DNA of 31,223 nucleotides from CAZKAP01 sp964550895 (GTDB lineage Bacteria > Bacteroidota > Bacteroidia > Flavobacteriales > Flavobacteriaceae). The first letter of the stretch is position 1. The number at the start of each line of letters is the position of its first letter. Below the pieces are notes generated by a model. That model was not told the DNA's origin and did not search any database. It saw only the letters and a list, made by a program, of their open reading frames with translations. Location: positions 1 through 31,223 of the forward strand of contig CAZKAP010000037.1 in assembly GCA_964550895.1 (NCBI GenBank), in the 5' to 3' direction. This document shows positions 16,727-24,413 of this stretch, piece after piece. The translations under genes and the position numbers were made by a program.

Positions 16727-17757
16727 TGGTTATAGAGGAGAACATATCGCTGCGGCCCTACAATACCTTTGGCATTGATGCCAAAGCTCGTTTTTTTGCC
16801 GAAGTAACCGGCCTGGTGCAGCTACAGAAGATCCTTCAGCTCAAATCGTATCCCAGAAAGTTTATACTGGGAGGCGGAAGTAACGTTCTTTTTACCGAAG
16901 ACCTGGATTTCCTGGTGGTCCGGATCGGCCTGAAAGGCATTTCGGTGATCGATGAAAACGAAGAATCGGTCCAGATTAAGGTGATGGCAGGGGAAAACTG
17001 GAACGACCTGGTAAACTGGTGCATAGAACGTGATTTCGGTGGACTCGAAAACCTGTCCCTGATACCGGGTAACGTCGGAACGGCACCGGTACAGAATATC
17101 GGGGCCTACGGTTGCGAAATCAAAGATGTGTTTGTCCGTTGTGAGGCCATGGACCTGGACAGCGGCCACATGACGGAATTCAACAAAAAGGAATGCCGGT
17201 TCGGGTATCGGGACTCCGTTTTCAAGAACAAATTCCGGAATCGTTACGCCATTACCTCGGTCGTACTCAAGCTCAGTAAACCTCCCCACGCCGTGAATAC
17301 CTCCTATCGAGCGCTGAGTGAGGAACTCCAGAGGCGAGGTATTGAGCAGCCAGGAATCCGGGAAGTGGCAGAAACGGTAACCCAAATACGGAAATCGAAA
17401 CTGCCCGATCCCGAGCTCATCGGAAACGCGGGAAGCTTCTTCAAAAATCCCGTAGTCAGCCCCAGGAAGATCGATCAGCTGCTCCGGAAATTTCCCGGGC
17501 TGGTCCATTTTCCCGCACCGGACGAACAGAGGAAAATCGCCGCGGCCTGGCTCATAGACCGGGCGGGCTGGAAAGGGCACCGGGAAGGACAGGTGGGTGT
17601 ACATCACAAGCAGGCGCTGGTAATCGTCAATCACGGAGGAGCAAAAGGTGGAGAGATTCTGCAATTGTCCCGGAAAATTCAGGCTTCTGTCAGGGACAAG
17701 TTCGACGTCGAGCTCGAAGCGGAGGTGCGGATCATCGGAAACCACAGCAAAAACTGA
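16726..17757 (+). CDS. murB: UDP-N-acetylenolpyruvoylglucosamine reductase (MurB, type I)
   Basis: FAD-dependent reductase that converts UDP-GlcNAc-enolpyruvate to UDP-N-acetylmuramate with NADPH, the second committed step of peptidoglycan precursor synthesis in the cytoplasm. Visible signatures: LRPYNTFGIDAKA at the N terminus; GGGSNVLF for FAD pyrophosphate binding; LIPGNVGTAPVQNIGAYG; CRFGYRDSVFK; GSFFKNP with the catalytic serine that protonates the product; and AAWLIDRAGWKG near the C terminus. I set the start at GTG 16726 (MVIEENISLRPYN), giving 343 residues, close to type I MurB of E. coli; an in-frame ATG at 16546 would add about 60 residues that are only the aminotransferase gene read in another frame. 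The GTG overlaps the upstream TAG, indicating translational coupling. Confidence 0.95.
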   Translation: MVIEENISLRPYNTFGIDAKARFFAEVTGLVQLQKILQLKSYPRKFILGGGSNVLFTEDLDFLVVRIGLKGISVIDENEESVQIKVMAGENWNDLVNWCIERDFGGLENLSLIPGNVGTAPVQNIGAYGCEIKDVFVRCEAMDLDSGHMTEFNKKECRFGYRDSVFKNKFRNRYAITSVVLKLSKPPHAVNTSYRALSEELQRRGIEQPGIREVAETVTQIRKSKLPDPELIGNAGSFFKNPVVSPRKIDQLLRKFPGLVHFPAPDEQRKIAAAWLIDRAGWKGHREGQVGVHHKQALVIVNHGGAKGGEILQLSRKIQASVRDKFDVELEAEVRIIGNHSKN

Positions 17758-17760
17758 GCG

Positions 17761-17810
17761 ATTGGTCGGAAGGCCAACCGTTAAGCCGTAGGGGGATAGG
17801 GCATTGGTCG
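17761..17810. repeat. Direct repeat upstream of the ECF sigma factor gene
   Basis: ATTGGTCG occurs at 17761-17768 and again at 17803-17810, 42 bp apart (about four helical turns), each followed by a purine-rich run. The pair lies in the 128-bp gap between murB and the sigma factor gene, about 75-125 bp before its start. A weak -7-like TATTTTAG lies near 17862-17869. It may be regulatory or chance. Confidence 0.3.
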
Positions 17811-17885
17811 AAAAAATGACGAGGTGGGTGCATTGATGTACGTCGGGTCGAAGTCAAATGCCTATTTTAGCGAGAGCACCGGCCC

Positions 17886-18452
17886 ATGAGTGAACTACTG
17901 GAGAAGCATATCATCGACCTCCTGCAGGAGCGTGACGAGAAGGCCATATCCCTTCTCTACGACCACTATGCGGACGCGCTCTACGGCGTTATTTACAAGG
18001 TACTGAGAAACGAGGAACTCGCGCAGGACGCTCTTCAGGAGAGTTTCGTAAAAATATGGAAGAACAGCGAGCAGTACGACCCATCCAAAGCCCGGCTGTT
18101 CACCTGGCTCTTCAGAATCTGCCGAAATACAGCTATCGATAAGTACCGTTCCGAAACGGGCAAACTGGGGCGAGAAATCCAAATCGATGTATCTGACGTA
18201 TATAGTAAAGGAGAGGAAAAAATACGGCCTGAAGAAATGGACGTGCTCGACAAAGTCAACGAACTGGATGAGAAGTACCAGGTTGTACTACACGCCCTGT
18301 TCTTCGAGGGAATGACCCAGCAGGAGGCAAGCAAAAAACTCGAAATGCCGCTGGGCACGGTTAAGACCCGGCTCAAGATAGCGCTCAGGGAACTCCGGAA
18401 AGTATATGGAATCTGGGCCACATTGTTCGGGCTTTTGAACGTACTGGGATAA
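17886..18452 (+). CDS. ECF-family RNA polymerase sigma factor
   Basis: A 188-residue alternative sigma factor with only regions 2 and 4, the layout of the extracytoplasmic function group. Region 2 (about residues 18-85) contains LLYDHYADALYGVIYKVL, AQDALQESFVKIW (core binding) and FTWLFRICRNTAIDKYR (-10 recognition). Region 4 (about 130-182) contains YQVVLHALFFEGMTQQEASK and the helix-turn-helix PLGTVKTRLKIALRELRK. A single-pass anti-sigma factor gene follows after 2 nt, so its activity is presumably held at the membrane until a signal releases it. The target regulon and the signal cannot be read from this window. The promoter is not clear, consistent with possible autoregulation. Confidence 0.93.
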   Translation: MSELLEKHIIDLLQERDEKAISLLYDHYADALYGVIYKVLRNEELAQDALQESFVKIWKNSEQYDPSKARLFTWLFRICRNTAIDKYRSETGKLGREIQIDVSDVYSKGEEKIRPEEMDVLDKVNELDEKYQVVLHALFFEGMTQQEASKKLEMPLGTVKTRLKIALRELRKVYGIWATLFGLLNVLG

Positions 18453-18454
18453 AT

Positions 18455-19258
18455 ATGGCAGTCATGAACGAAAAAGTAAAAGAATTCCTGAAATCCGACC
18501 TGCTGGAGATGTACCTGACAGGCGACTGCACCGAGGCAGAAAAGACCCGGGTGGAGCGGTATATTGCCCTGTATCCTGAAGTGAGGGAAGCCTACACGGA
18601 AATGCAGGAGAATCTGGAACATTATCTCAGCTCCTTCTCCAGGCAACCCCCCTCAGGTTCAAGGGAACGGATTTTGATCGAGATACGCAAGGCTCGCAAA
18701 GGAAGGAGTGTACTGTACAGATTCGCCATGGCCGCCTCGTTTGCCATACTGCTGGGGTCGGTCATACTGATCACCCTATATCAGCAAAACCAGGCTCTTC
18801 GTGAGCGCAACAGGGCATTCGATGGTATGATTACCGATATGCGTTCCGAGATGAATAACCAACTGGAGGATATGAGGAACCGCTTTATCATCATGAACAA
18901 CCCCCATACCCGTCAGGTAGCCTTTCAGGGGCGTAAGAAAGGCAAGGAACTCAAGGCCGTGGCTTACGCCAATCCTATCAAGAAGTTATCCTATATAAAT
19001 GTCAGAGACCTCCCTCAATTACCTGATTCACAATGCTTCCAGGTTTGGACAGAGGTGGACGGAAAGCTGACCAATCTCGGGGTGCTTAAGCCTCTGGAAG
19101 GGGATGAGATCTTCAAGGCTATCCCCTATCACGAGAAAGCAATCAGCTTTATCACGGTTGAGCCCGAAGGCGGTAATCAGCGCCCGACGCTGAAAAATAT
19201 GGTATCCGAAATCACCACGGAGTCCATCATTCAGTCCAGCAGTTTTATATCCCGGTAG
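18455..19258 (+). CDS. Membrane anti-sigma factor, RskA-like
   Basis: A 267-residue protein expected to sequester the sigma factor encoded 2 nt upstream. The N-terminal cytoplasmic part (about 1-85; EFLKSDLLEMYLTGDCTEAE, VERYIALYPEVREAY) has the helical bundle pattern of anti-sigma domains but lacks the HxxxCxxC zinc motif of ZAS proteins. One transmembrane helix lies at about 90-110 (FAMAASFAILLGSVILITLY), then a coiled coil (about 110-145), then a periplasmic RskA-type C domain (VAYANPIKKLSYINVRDLP, CFQVWTEVDGKLTNLGVL, AISFITVEPEGG). RskA-family proteins are usually released by regulated proteolysis. A second Met at codon 4 is an alternative start. Pairing with the adjacent sigma factor is inference from position. 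Confidence 0.88.
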   Translation: MAVMNEKVKEFLKSDLLEMYLTGDCTEAEKTRVERYIALYPEVREAYTEMQENLEHYLSSFSRQPPSGSRERILIEIRKARKGRSVLYRFAMAASFAILLGSVILITLYQQNQALRERNRAFDGMITDMRSEMNNQLEDMRNRFIIMNNPHTRQVAFQGRKKGKELKAVAYANPIKKLSYINVRDLPQLPDSQCFQVWTEVDGKLTNLGVLKPLEGDEIFKAIPYHEKAISFITVEPEGGNQRPTLKNMVSEITTESIIQSSSFISR

Positions 19259-19275
19259 GATTACTCCAAATATTG

Positions 19276-19283
19276 TATTTTTG
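19276..19283 (+). promoter_or_regulatory. -7 element for the small membrane protein/ECF sigma pair
   Basis: TATTTTTG, a full match to TAnnTTTG, 22 nt before the ATG at 19306. No TTG at the usual distance is seen upstream. It suggests that the second sigma factor cluster starts its own transcript and is not read only from the first. Confidence 0.5.
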
Positions 19284-19305
19284 AATTTCTCAAATCGAAG
19301 AGCAG

Positions 19306-19530
19306 ATGAAGCTTATTCTCCTTACGGCGGGTATACTCGGACTCGCCTTTCTGGGCATCGCCATCAAGATATGGGCGAAAAAAGACGGCAAGTTTGCAGG
19401 TACCTGTGCCAGTCAAAGCCCATTCTTAAACCAGGAAGGGGAGCGCTGCGGTTACTGTGGAAAGCTTCCTGAAGAAACCTGTACCAGGGAGCAAACACGG
19501 ACCGAATCGGTGGAATCCTTCCTCCCCTGA
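19306..19530 (+). CDS. Small cysteine-rich membrane protein (unknown function)
   Basis: A 74-residue protein: one N-terminal transmembrane segment (about residues 3-22, LILLTAGILGLAFLGIAIKI), a short basic turn (WAKKDGK), then a soluble tail with four cysteines in FAGTCASQSP, GERCGYCGK and EETC. The CxxC pair plus two more cysteines could form a metal site or redox pair (inference). Lysines after the helix favour a cytoplasmic tail. I believe similar short proteins ('membrane or secreted protein') occur widely in Flavobacteriia, but cannot search. It ends 2 nt before the start of an ECF sigma factor gene that has no other anti-sigma partner nearby, so a regulatory link is possible. It has its own -7 element 22 nt upstream. 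Confidence 0.8.
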   Translation: MKLILLTAGILGLAFLGIAIKIWAKKDGKFAGTCASQSPFLNQEGERCGYCGKLPEETCTREQTRTESVESFLP

Positions 19531-19532
19531 CC

Positions 19533-20102
19533 TTGGAATTTACGGCAAACACGGTTGACAGGGCCATAGAAGAGGCCGGTAAGGGCAACCAGATTGCGTA
19601 CAGTTTCCTGCTGGATCATTACTGGCCTGTGGTCTACGGATACCAGCTCAAAAGGGTACTCAATGAAACCGAAGCCGAAGATATCACCATAGAAACTTTT
19701 TCCAAGGCATTCGAAAGGCTCGAGACCTACAATGAGCAATACGAATTTGGTACCTGGCTGGTTTCCATTTCCAAAAACCTGCACGTCGACCGACTCAGGA
19801 AACAAAAATCTAAAATTTCAATAGAATATGGAACGAGGGCACGCAGTGATGCTGACCGCGTTCTGGACGAAAGTCCCACCGTGGAAGACCGGCTGATCAC
19901 GGAACAAAACCTGAACACCCTGCAAAAGCACCTCAAGGAGTTGAAACCTCATTATCAACGCGTACTCCAGCTCCGGTATTTCAATGAACTAGGTTATGCG
20001 GAGATCTCGGACCTGCTCCAGCAGCCCCTGGGAACCGTGAAAGTAACCGTTCTGCGGGCCAAGCGTCTGCTGGCCGAGAAAATCCGGGAAGGGTCCCCCT
20101 AG
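19533..20102 (+). CDS. ECF-family RNA polymerase sigma factor (second)
   Basis: A 189-residue ECF sigma factor. Region 2: YSFLLDHYWPVVYGYQL, AEDITIETFSKAFERLETY, FGTWLVSISKNLHVDRLRK. Region 4 (about 125-185): LKPHYQRVLQLRYFNELGYAE and helix-turn-helix QPLGTVKVTVLRAKRLLAEKI. The only reasonable start is TTG at 19533, 2 nt after the stop of the small membrane protein gene; there is no in-frame ATG before region 2. Unlike the sigma factor at 17886 it is not followed by an anti-sigma gene: lipA starts 29 nt downstream with its own -7 element. It either lacks an anti-sigma factor, uses one encoded elsewhere, or is controlled by the small Cys-rich membrane protein upstream (inference). Confidence 0.9.
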   Translation: MEFTANTVDRAIEEAGKGNQIAYSFLLDHYWPVVYGYQLKRVLNETEAEDITIETFSKAFERLETYNEQYEFGTWLVSISKNLHVDRLRKQKSKISIEYGTRARSDADRVLDESPTVEDRLITEQNLNTLQKHLKELKPHYQRVLQLRYFNELGYAEISDLLQQPLGTVKVTVLRAKRLLAEKIREGSP

Positions 20103-20109
20103 CCTTTCG

Positions 20110-20117
20110 TATCTTTG
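20110..20117 (+). promoter_or_regulatory. -7 element for lipA
   Basis: TATCTTTG matches TAnnTTTG and lies 14 nt before the ATG at 20132, just after the sigma factor stop codon. No clear TTG at -33, so lipA may be transcribed both from here and by read-through. Confidence 0.45.
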
Positions 20118-20131
20118 CCAAAAATTGCCGC

Positions 20132-21061
20132 ATGAAGGAAATGACCGCAACCACCCGGGAGAAAGTTTCCCAGCTCACCGGACAATCCAGCGAAGCCCGA
20201 ACGCCCTCAAAGGATGAGGGAAAGAGGAAACCCAAATGGATACGGGTCAAGCTGCCGACCGGGAAAAAATACACCCAGCTCAGAAGCCTGGTGGACACCT
20301 ATCAGCTAAACACCATCTGTACCTCGGGCAGCTGCCCGAATATGGGAGAGTGCTGGGGAGAAGGAACAGCCACCTTTATGATACTCGGTAACATTTGTAC
20401 CCGCTCCTGCGGTTTTTGCGGGGTACAGACCGGAAGACCCATGGCTGTGGACTGGAGCGAGCCCGAAAAAGTGGCGCGATCCATAAAAATCATGGGCATC
20501 AAACACGCCGTGCTGACCTCGGTAGACCGGGACGACCTGAAGGACATGGGTTCGATCATGTGGGTAGAGACCGTCGAGGCCGTTCGCAGGCTCAATCCCG
20601 AGACTACCCTGGAGACCCTCATCCCGGATTTCCAGGGAATACACCGTCACCTGGACCGCATAGTAGGGGTCGCCCCCGAAGTCATATCTCACAACGTGGA
20701 AACCGTTAGCAGGCTTACCCGCGCCGTACGGGTACAGGCCCAGTACGATCGCAGTCTTGGCGTGCTCAGCTATCTCAAGGAAAAAGGAGCGCGAAGGACC
20801 AAGTCGGGCATCATGCTGGGCCTGGGCGAGACCCGGGAAGAGGTCATGGAGACCCTTCGGGATCTCAGGACGGCCCAGGTGGATGTGGTAACTATCGGAC
20901 AATACCTCCAACCCAGTAAGAAACACCTCCCCGTGCAGCGCTACGTGGACCCCGAAGAGTTCAAGGAATACGAGGCCCTCGGGCTGGAACTCGGTTTCCG
21001 TCATGTCGAAAGTGGTCCTCTGGTTCGTTCGTCCTACAAGGCGCACAAACACATCGAATAG
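20132..21061 (+). CDS. lipA: Lipoyl synthase (LipA)
   Basis: Radical SAM enzyme that inserts two sulfurs at C6 and C8 of a protein-bound octanoyl chain, completing lipoyl cofactor on 2-oxoacid dehydrogenases and the glycine cleavage H protein. Both iron-sulfur sites are visible: the auxiliary cluster motif CTSGSCPNMGEC (CX4CX5C) and the radical SAM motif CTRSCGFC (CX3CX2C). Other family blocks are VKLPTGKKYTQLR, EGTATFMILGNICTR, LTSVDRDDLKDMGS, ETLIPDFQG, VISHNVETV, TKSGIMLGLGET, IGQYLQPSKKHLPV and the C-terminal RSSY needed for auxiliary cluster binding. At 309 residues it has a slightly extended, hydrophilic N terminus; a start at the second Met (codon 4) is also possible. Confidence 0.98.
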   Translation: MKEMTATTREKVSQLTGQSSEARTPSKDEGKRKPKWIRVKLPTGKKYTQLRSLVDTYQLNTICTSGSCPNMGECWGEGTATFMILGNICTRSCGFCGVQTGRPMAVDWSEPEKVARSIKIMGIKHAVLTSVDRDDLKDMGSIMWVETVEAVRRLNPETTLETLIPDFQGIHRHLDRIVGVAPEVISHNVETVSRLTRAVRVQAQYDRSLGVLSYLKEKGARRTKSGIMLGLGETREEVMETLRDLRTAQVDVVTIGQYLQPSKKHLPVQRYVDPEEFKEYEALGLELGFRHVESGPLVRSSYKAHKHIE

Positions 21062-21163
21062 GACAAAGAGCCGGAATCGGGGGCAGGCAATAGAAGGCGG
21101 GGCGATTCGTTATTCCTTTTAGGAAAACCACAGTGATTTCAGTGCATACTAACGTTTAACTCG

Positions 21164-23377
21164 TTGATCAACCATTACGATTCATATCTCCGGTTCATTG
21201 GACTATACGTCCTGACGCCACTGATGCTACTGGCCAGCGACAGTGCACTGGCTCGCAAGAAAGATCCCGATCTCATACAGCAGGACAGCCTGCGGAGATC
21301 GGCCATTACCCTGAAACACCAGAACGCATATACCCAGGCACTGGAAGTACTTGATCTCTGGATCGAACGCTCCGAGGATGAGGAAGCCATCAAGAGCCTG
21401 TTGGATGCCTATCACGAGACCGCGCTGGTCTACCTCGAACTTCAAGATGAACTTAAGTCCAATTTCTACTGGCAGCAGGCCGGAGTTCGGCTTAAGGCCA
21501 TCACCTATCCCAAGGGCAATGCCGTACAGCTCTATGTGCACGCTCAGCGCATATACGATTCCGGGAATTACTACGGATCTTTGGAAAAGGTCGCCGAGGC
21601 CAAAGGCCTGAGCAACGATCGCAACCTGAGTAACCGCCTATTGCTTTTGGAAGGTGAAATACTGCTGCAACTGGAACGGTACGAGGAGGCACGGACCAAC
21701 TTCAATGCATTGATTATCAATTCCGACGAATTCGAATCGGCCTACCTTTCGTGTCGGGCCAATATCGCGCTCTGCCGACTGAATAACGCCCAGTTGAAGA
21801 CCGAATCGGCCATACGACACGGTGAATCGGCCGTGGATATTGCGCGAAGGAAAGGATTCAAACGGGAACTGATACGGGCGCTGAATCTGCTCACCGAGAC
21901 CCATACCCGAAACGGGGCCTTTGAACAAGCCTTTATCCACAGTCAGGAGCTCTCCAGCTACCTGGAAAAAAACCAGCCTCAGTCCGCACAACTGGACGAT
22001 GTGGCATCCACAACGACCATCGAACACCAGAACGATGTTATCCGGAGGCTGCAAGAGAAAAACGAACAGCTCAACCAGTCCGCCAGCAGATCGGAACTAA
22101 CGGCCATACTTACTTCGGCCTTTCTGACCATAATTTCCCTGCTTGCTGTTTCACTTTACCGGAACAATCAAATCAAGCTGAGAACTAACGACTTGCTGAA
22201 AACCAAGAACAAGGAATTGGAAAGTGCCCGCGACTCGGCAATCAGCGCCATGAAGGCCAAGGCGAATTTCCTCTCCACGGTTACCCACGAACTCCGTACC
22301 CCATTGTATGCCGTTACCGGTCTTACCCATTTGCTGTTAGAGGAAAACCCGGCCGACCACCAGAAAGAACACCTGAGATCACTGAAATTTTCGGGGGATT
22401 ACCTCCTGAACTTCATTAACGATATCCTGCAGCTCAACAAGATCGATGCCGATAAACTCGAACCGCTCAAGGTGGAATTCAAAATCAGGAAGGTGATTTC
22501 CGACGTGATTGATTCCCTGAGGTCGAATGCGAAGGAAAGCAATACGGAAGTACGCCTGCATTGCGATCCCAAGATACCGGCAAATCTTTTAGGCGATCCC
22601 CTGAAGCTCTCTCAGATTTTCATGAACCTGATCGGGAATGCCATTAAATTCACCAGAGATGGCAAGGTCGATATCCATTGCAAATGCCTGGAGAAGAAAG
22701 AGGACTCGATTCGACTGAGCTTCGAGGTTAAGGACACCGGTATAGGCATTTCGGAAGCGCAGCAGCGGAAGATCTTCGAGAGCTTCGAGCAGGGTTCTGT
22801 GCAGATTAACCGCGAATACGGAGGAACCGGCCTGGGCCTGACAATAGTGCGCAGCCTGCTGGGCCTCTTCGATTCGGAAATCGAATTGGAGAGCGAACTC
22901 GGAGTGGGTAGCACCTTCTCCTTCGAGCTTGAACTCGCGATGGACCAAAGCCAAGACGAAACGGATCGGGAGGAAATGGAAGCGGTAGAGGAATTCGCAT
23001 TCAAAGGACTCCACGTACTGGTGGTGGAAGACAATAAGATCAACCAGGTAATTACCAAGAAGATGCTGGCCAAGAAGGACATTACCTGTGACATCGCCAA
23101 TAACGGTAACGAGGCGATCGAAGCCGCCCGCTCCAACACCTACGACCTGATACTTATGGACATCCATATGCCCGGTATCAGTGGGGAAGAGGCAACGGTA
23201 CAGATCCGAAAATTCGACGCCAAAATACCGATAATTGCACTGACAGCCATTTCCATGGACGACAGCGTCGAAAGCTTCTACAAATCTGGTTGTAATGCGG
23301 TAGTCACCAAGCCCTTCAAGCCGGATGTATTCTATGGAGAAATCAGCAAGCAGATTTCCAGTCGTCAGGAAGCCTGA
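21164..23377 (+). CDS. TPR-containing hybrid sensor histidine kinase/response regulator
   Basis: A 737-residue inner-membrane sensor kinase. The TTG at 21164 gives a good signal peptide (FIGLYVLTPLMLLASDSALA), so I keep it; an internal ATG at 21224 would remove most of that. The periplasmic part (about 35-305) is helical with TPR-like repeats (YTQALEVLDLWIE, YYGSLEKVAEAKGL, YEEARTNFNALI). One transmembrane helix follows (about 313-333), then a coiled coil. The kinase core has the H box FLSTVTHELRTPL (phosphorylated His375), N box LMNLIGNAIKF-like sequence (here FMNLIGNAIKF), DTGIGI and GGTGLGL. A receiver domain follows (about 619-735; acidic pair E622/D623, phospho-acceptor Asp666 in LILMDIHMPG, Lys716). 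There is no HPt or DNA-binding output, so the phosphoryl group must pass to a separate partner. Its last 13 nt overlap lpxK. Confidence 0.93.
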   Translation: MINHYDSYLRFIGLYVLTPLMLLASDSALARKKDPDLIQQDSLRRSAITLKHQNAYTQALEVLDLWIERSEDEEAIKSLLDAYHETALVYLELQDELKSNFYWQQAGVRLKAITYPKGNAVQLYVHAQRIYDSGNYYGSLEKVAEAKGLSNDRNLSNRLLLLEGEILLQLERYEEARTNFNALIINSDEFESAYLSCRANIALCRLNNAQLKTESAIRHGESAVDIARRKGFKRELIRALNLLTETHTRNGAFEQAFIHSQELSSYLEKNQPQSAQLDDVASTTTIEHQNDVIRRLQEKNEQLNQSASRSELTAILTSAFLTIISLLAVSLYRNNQIKLRTNDLLKTKNKELESARDSAISAMKAKANFLSTVTHELRTPLYAVTGLTHLLLEENPADHQKEHLRSLKFSGDYLLNFINDILQLNKIDADKLEPLKVEFKIRKVISDVIDSLRSNAKESNTEVRLHCDPKIPANLLGDPLKLSQIFMNLIGNAIKFTRDGKVDIHCKCLEKKEDSIRLSFEVKDTGIGISEAQQRKIFESFEQGSVQINREYGGTGLGLTIVRSLLGLFDSEIELESELGVGSTFSFELELAMDQSQDETDREEMEAVEEFAFKGLHVLVVEDNKINQVITKKMLAKKDITCDIANNGNEAIEAARSNTYDLILMDIHMPGISGEEATVQIRKFDAKIPIIALTAISMDDSVESFYKSGCNAVVTKPFKPDVFYGEISKQISSRQEA

Positions 23378-24390
23378 GGCGATAACGTGCGACGGATTAC
23401 ATTCTTGAGCACGGATTCGCCGTCCCACAATGCCCGGTGCCGAACCGGCAGGTAATACAACGTCTTTATCCCCTTGTTCATCAGTCTCATGTAGTCTTTC
23501 TGAGTGGTCAGTTGCCAGTCTGTCCGGGTAAATTTCCGGATTTCGTCCGCACTGAAGCGGTGATGGTCCGAAAAACGATAATGTGTATAATCCAGACCCC
23601 GGGTTCTCAGATATGCCTCCAGGGGTTCGGGATTCGCGATCCCAGTCACCAGGGCCCCACTGCCCTTGGTGAGTATTCCCCAGTCCGCCTCTCCCTGCAA
23701 ACCAATGGGCACTTCGCCGTATTCCAGAGCGCAACAAACCAAGTCCTGTCCGTCGGTCAGGCGTAGTCGACTCTTCAGCTCCTCCCCTTCTGAAACCGTC
23801 AAATCCTGTGGACACTTGGTAACCACCACCGTTCGGGCTACGACGGCCCGGGATCGCAAATCTCTAAGCCGTCCTGCCGGTAGCAGCATATCCTCGCTGT
23901 ATATACTGTCGTAGGAAGTCAGGAGCAAAATCTCGTCCGGACGAATCCGACGGTGTTGCATGGCATCGTCCAGCAGGATCAGGTCGAGCCTCAAGCGAGC
24001 TTGAAGTTCGGCCGCCCCCCTAACCCTGTTTTCATCGACGGCCAGGGGCACCTCGGGGAAATTGGTGTGAATCTGCAGGGGTTCGTCACCTATTTCGCTC
24101 GCCTCCGAATCCGGACCGGCCAAAACGAATCCTCTGGTCTTCCTGCCATAACCCCTGCTTAGCACGGCCACACGACAGTAGGTCGGAAGCAGGGACAACA
24201 GATACTCTACCATTGGGGTCTTTCCGGTACCACCCAGACTCAGGTTCCCGACACACAAGGTGGGAACGGAGGAGGAAAACGAGGAAATCAGCCTTTGGTC
24301 ATACATCCAGTGCCTAAGGCCGAGTACCCCCCCGTAGATCCAGGATAGCGGCAGGAGCCAGCGCCCTACACCCTTCGATTTGTTATACAT
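23365..24390 (-). CDS. lpxK: Tetraacyldisaccharide 4'-kinase (LpxK)
   Basis: Membrane-associated P-loop kinase that phosphorylates the 4' position of the lipid A disaccharide precursor, late in the Raetz pathway. The N terminus has a hydrophobic anchor (WLLPLSWIYGGVLGLRHWMYD); VPTLCVGNLSLGGTGKTPMVEYLL contains the Walker A loop; RGYGRKTRGF, GDEPLQI and LILLDDAMQHRR (the DDxxQHR catalytic motif) follow; the C-terminal domain holds FSDHHRFSADE and TQKDYMRL. At 341 residues it is of normal length. It converges with the sensor kinase gene, sharing 13 bp including both stop codons, and diverges from the Nif3-like gene with only 23 bp between start codons, so its promoter must reach into the neighbour's coding sequence. 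Confidence 0.96.
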   Translation of the reverse strand: MYNKSKGVGRWLLPLSWIYGGVLGLRHWMYDQRLISSFSSSVPTLCVGNLSLGGTGKTPMVEYLLSLLPTYCRVAVLSRGYGRKTRGFVLAGPDSEASEIGDEPLQIHTNFPEVPLAVDENRVRGAAELQARLRLDLILLDDAMQHRRIRPDEILLLTSYDSIYSEDMLLPAGRLRDLRSRAVVARTVVVTKCPQDLTVSEGEELKSRLRLTDGQDLVCCALEYGEVPIGLQGEADWGILTKGSGALVTGIANPEPLEAYLRTRGLDYTHYRFSDHHRFSADEIRKFTRTDWQLTTQKDYMRLMNKGIKTLYYLPVRHRALWDGESVLKNVIRRTLSPQAS

Positions 24391-24393
24391 TTG
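24386..24393 (+). promoter_or_regulatory. Candidate -7 element for the Nif3-like gene, overlapping the lpxK start codon
   Basis: TACATTTG matches TAnnTTTG, 20 nt before the ATG at 24414, and covers the complement of the lpxK start codon (24388-24390). No TTG at the usual -33 spacing. Confidence 0.4.
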
Positions 24394-24413
24394 TCTATCC
24401 CAATTAACCGCAT

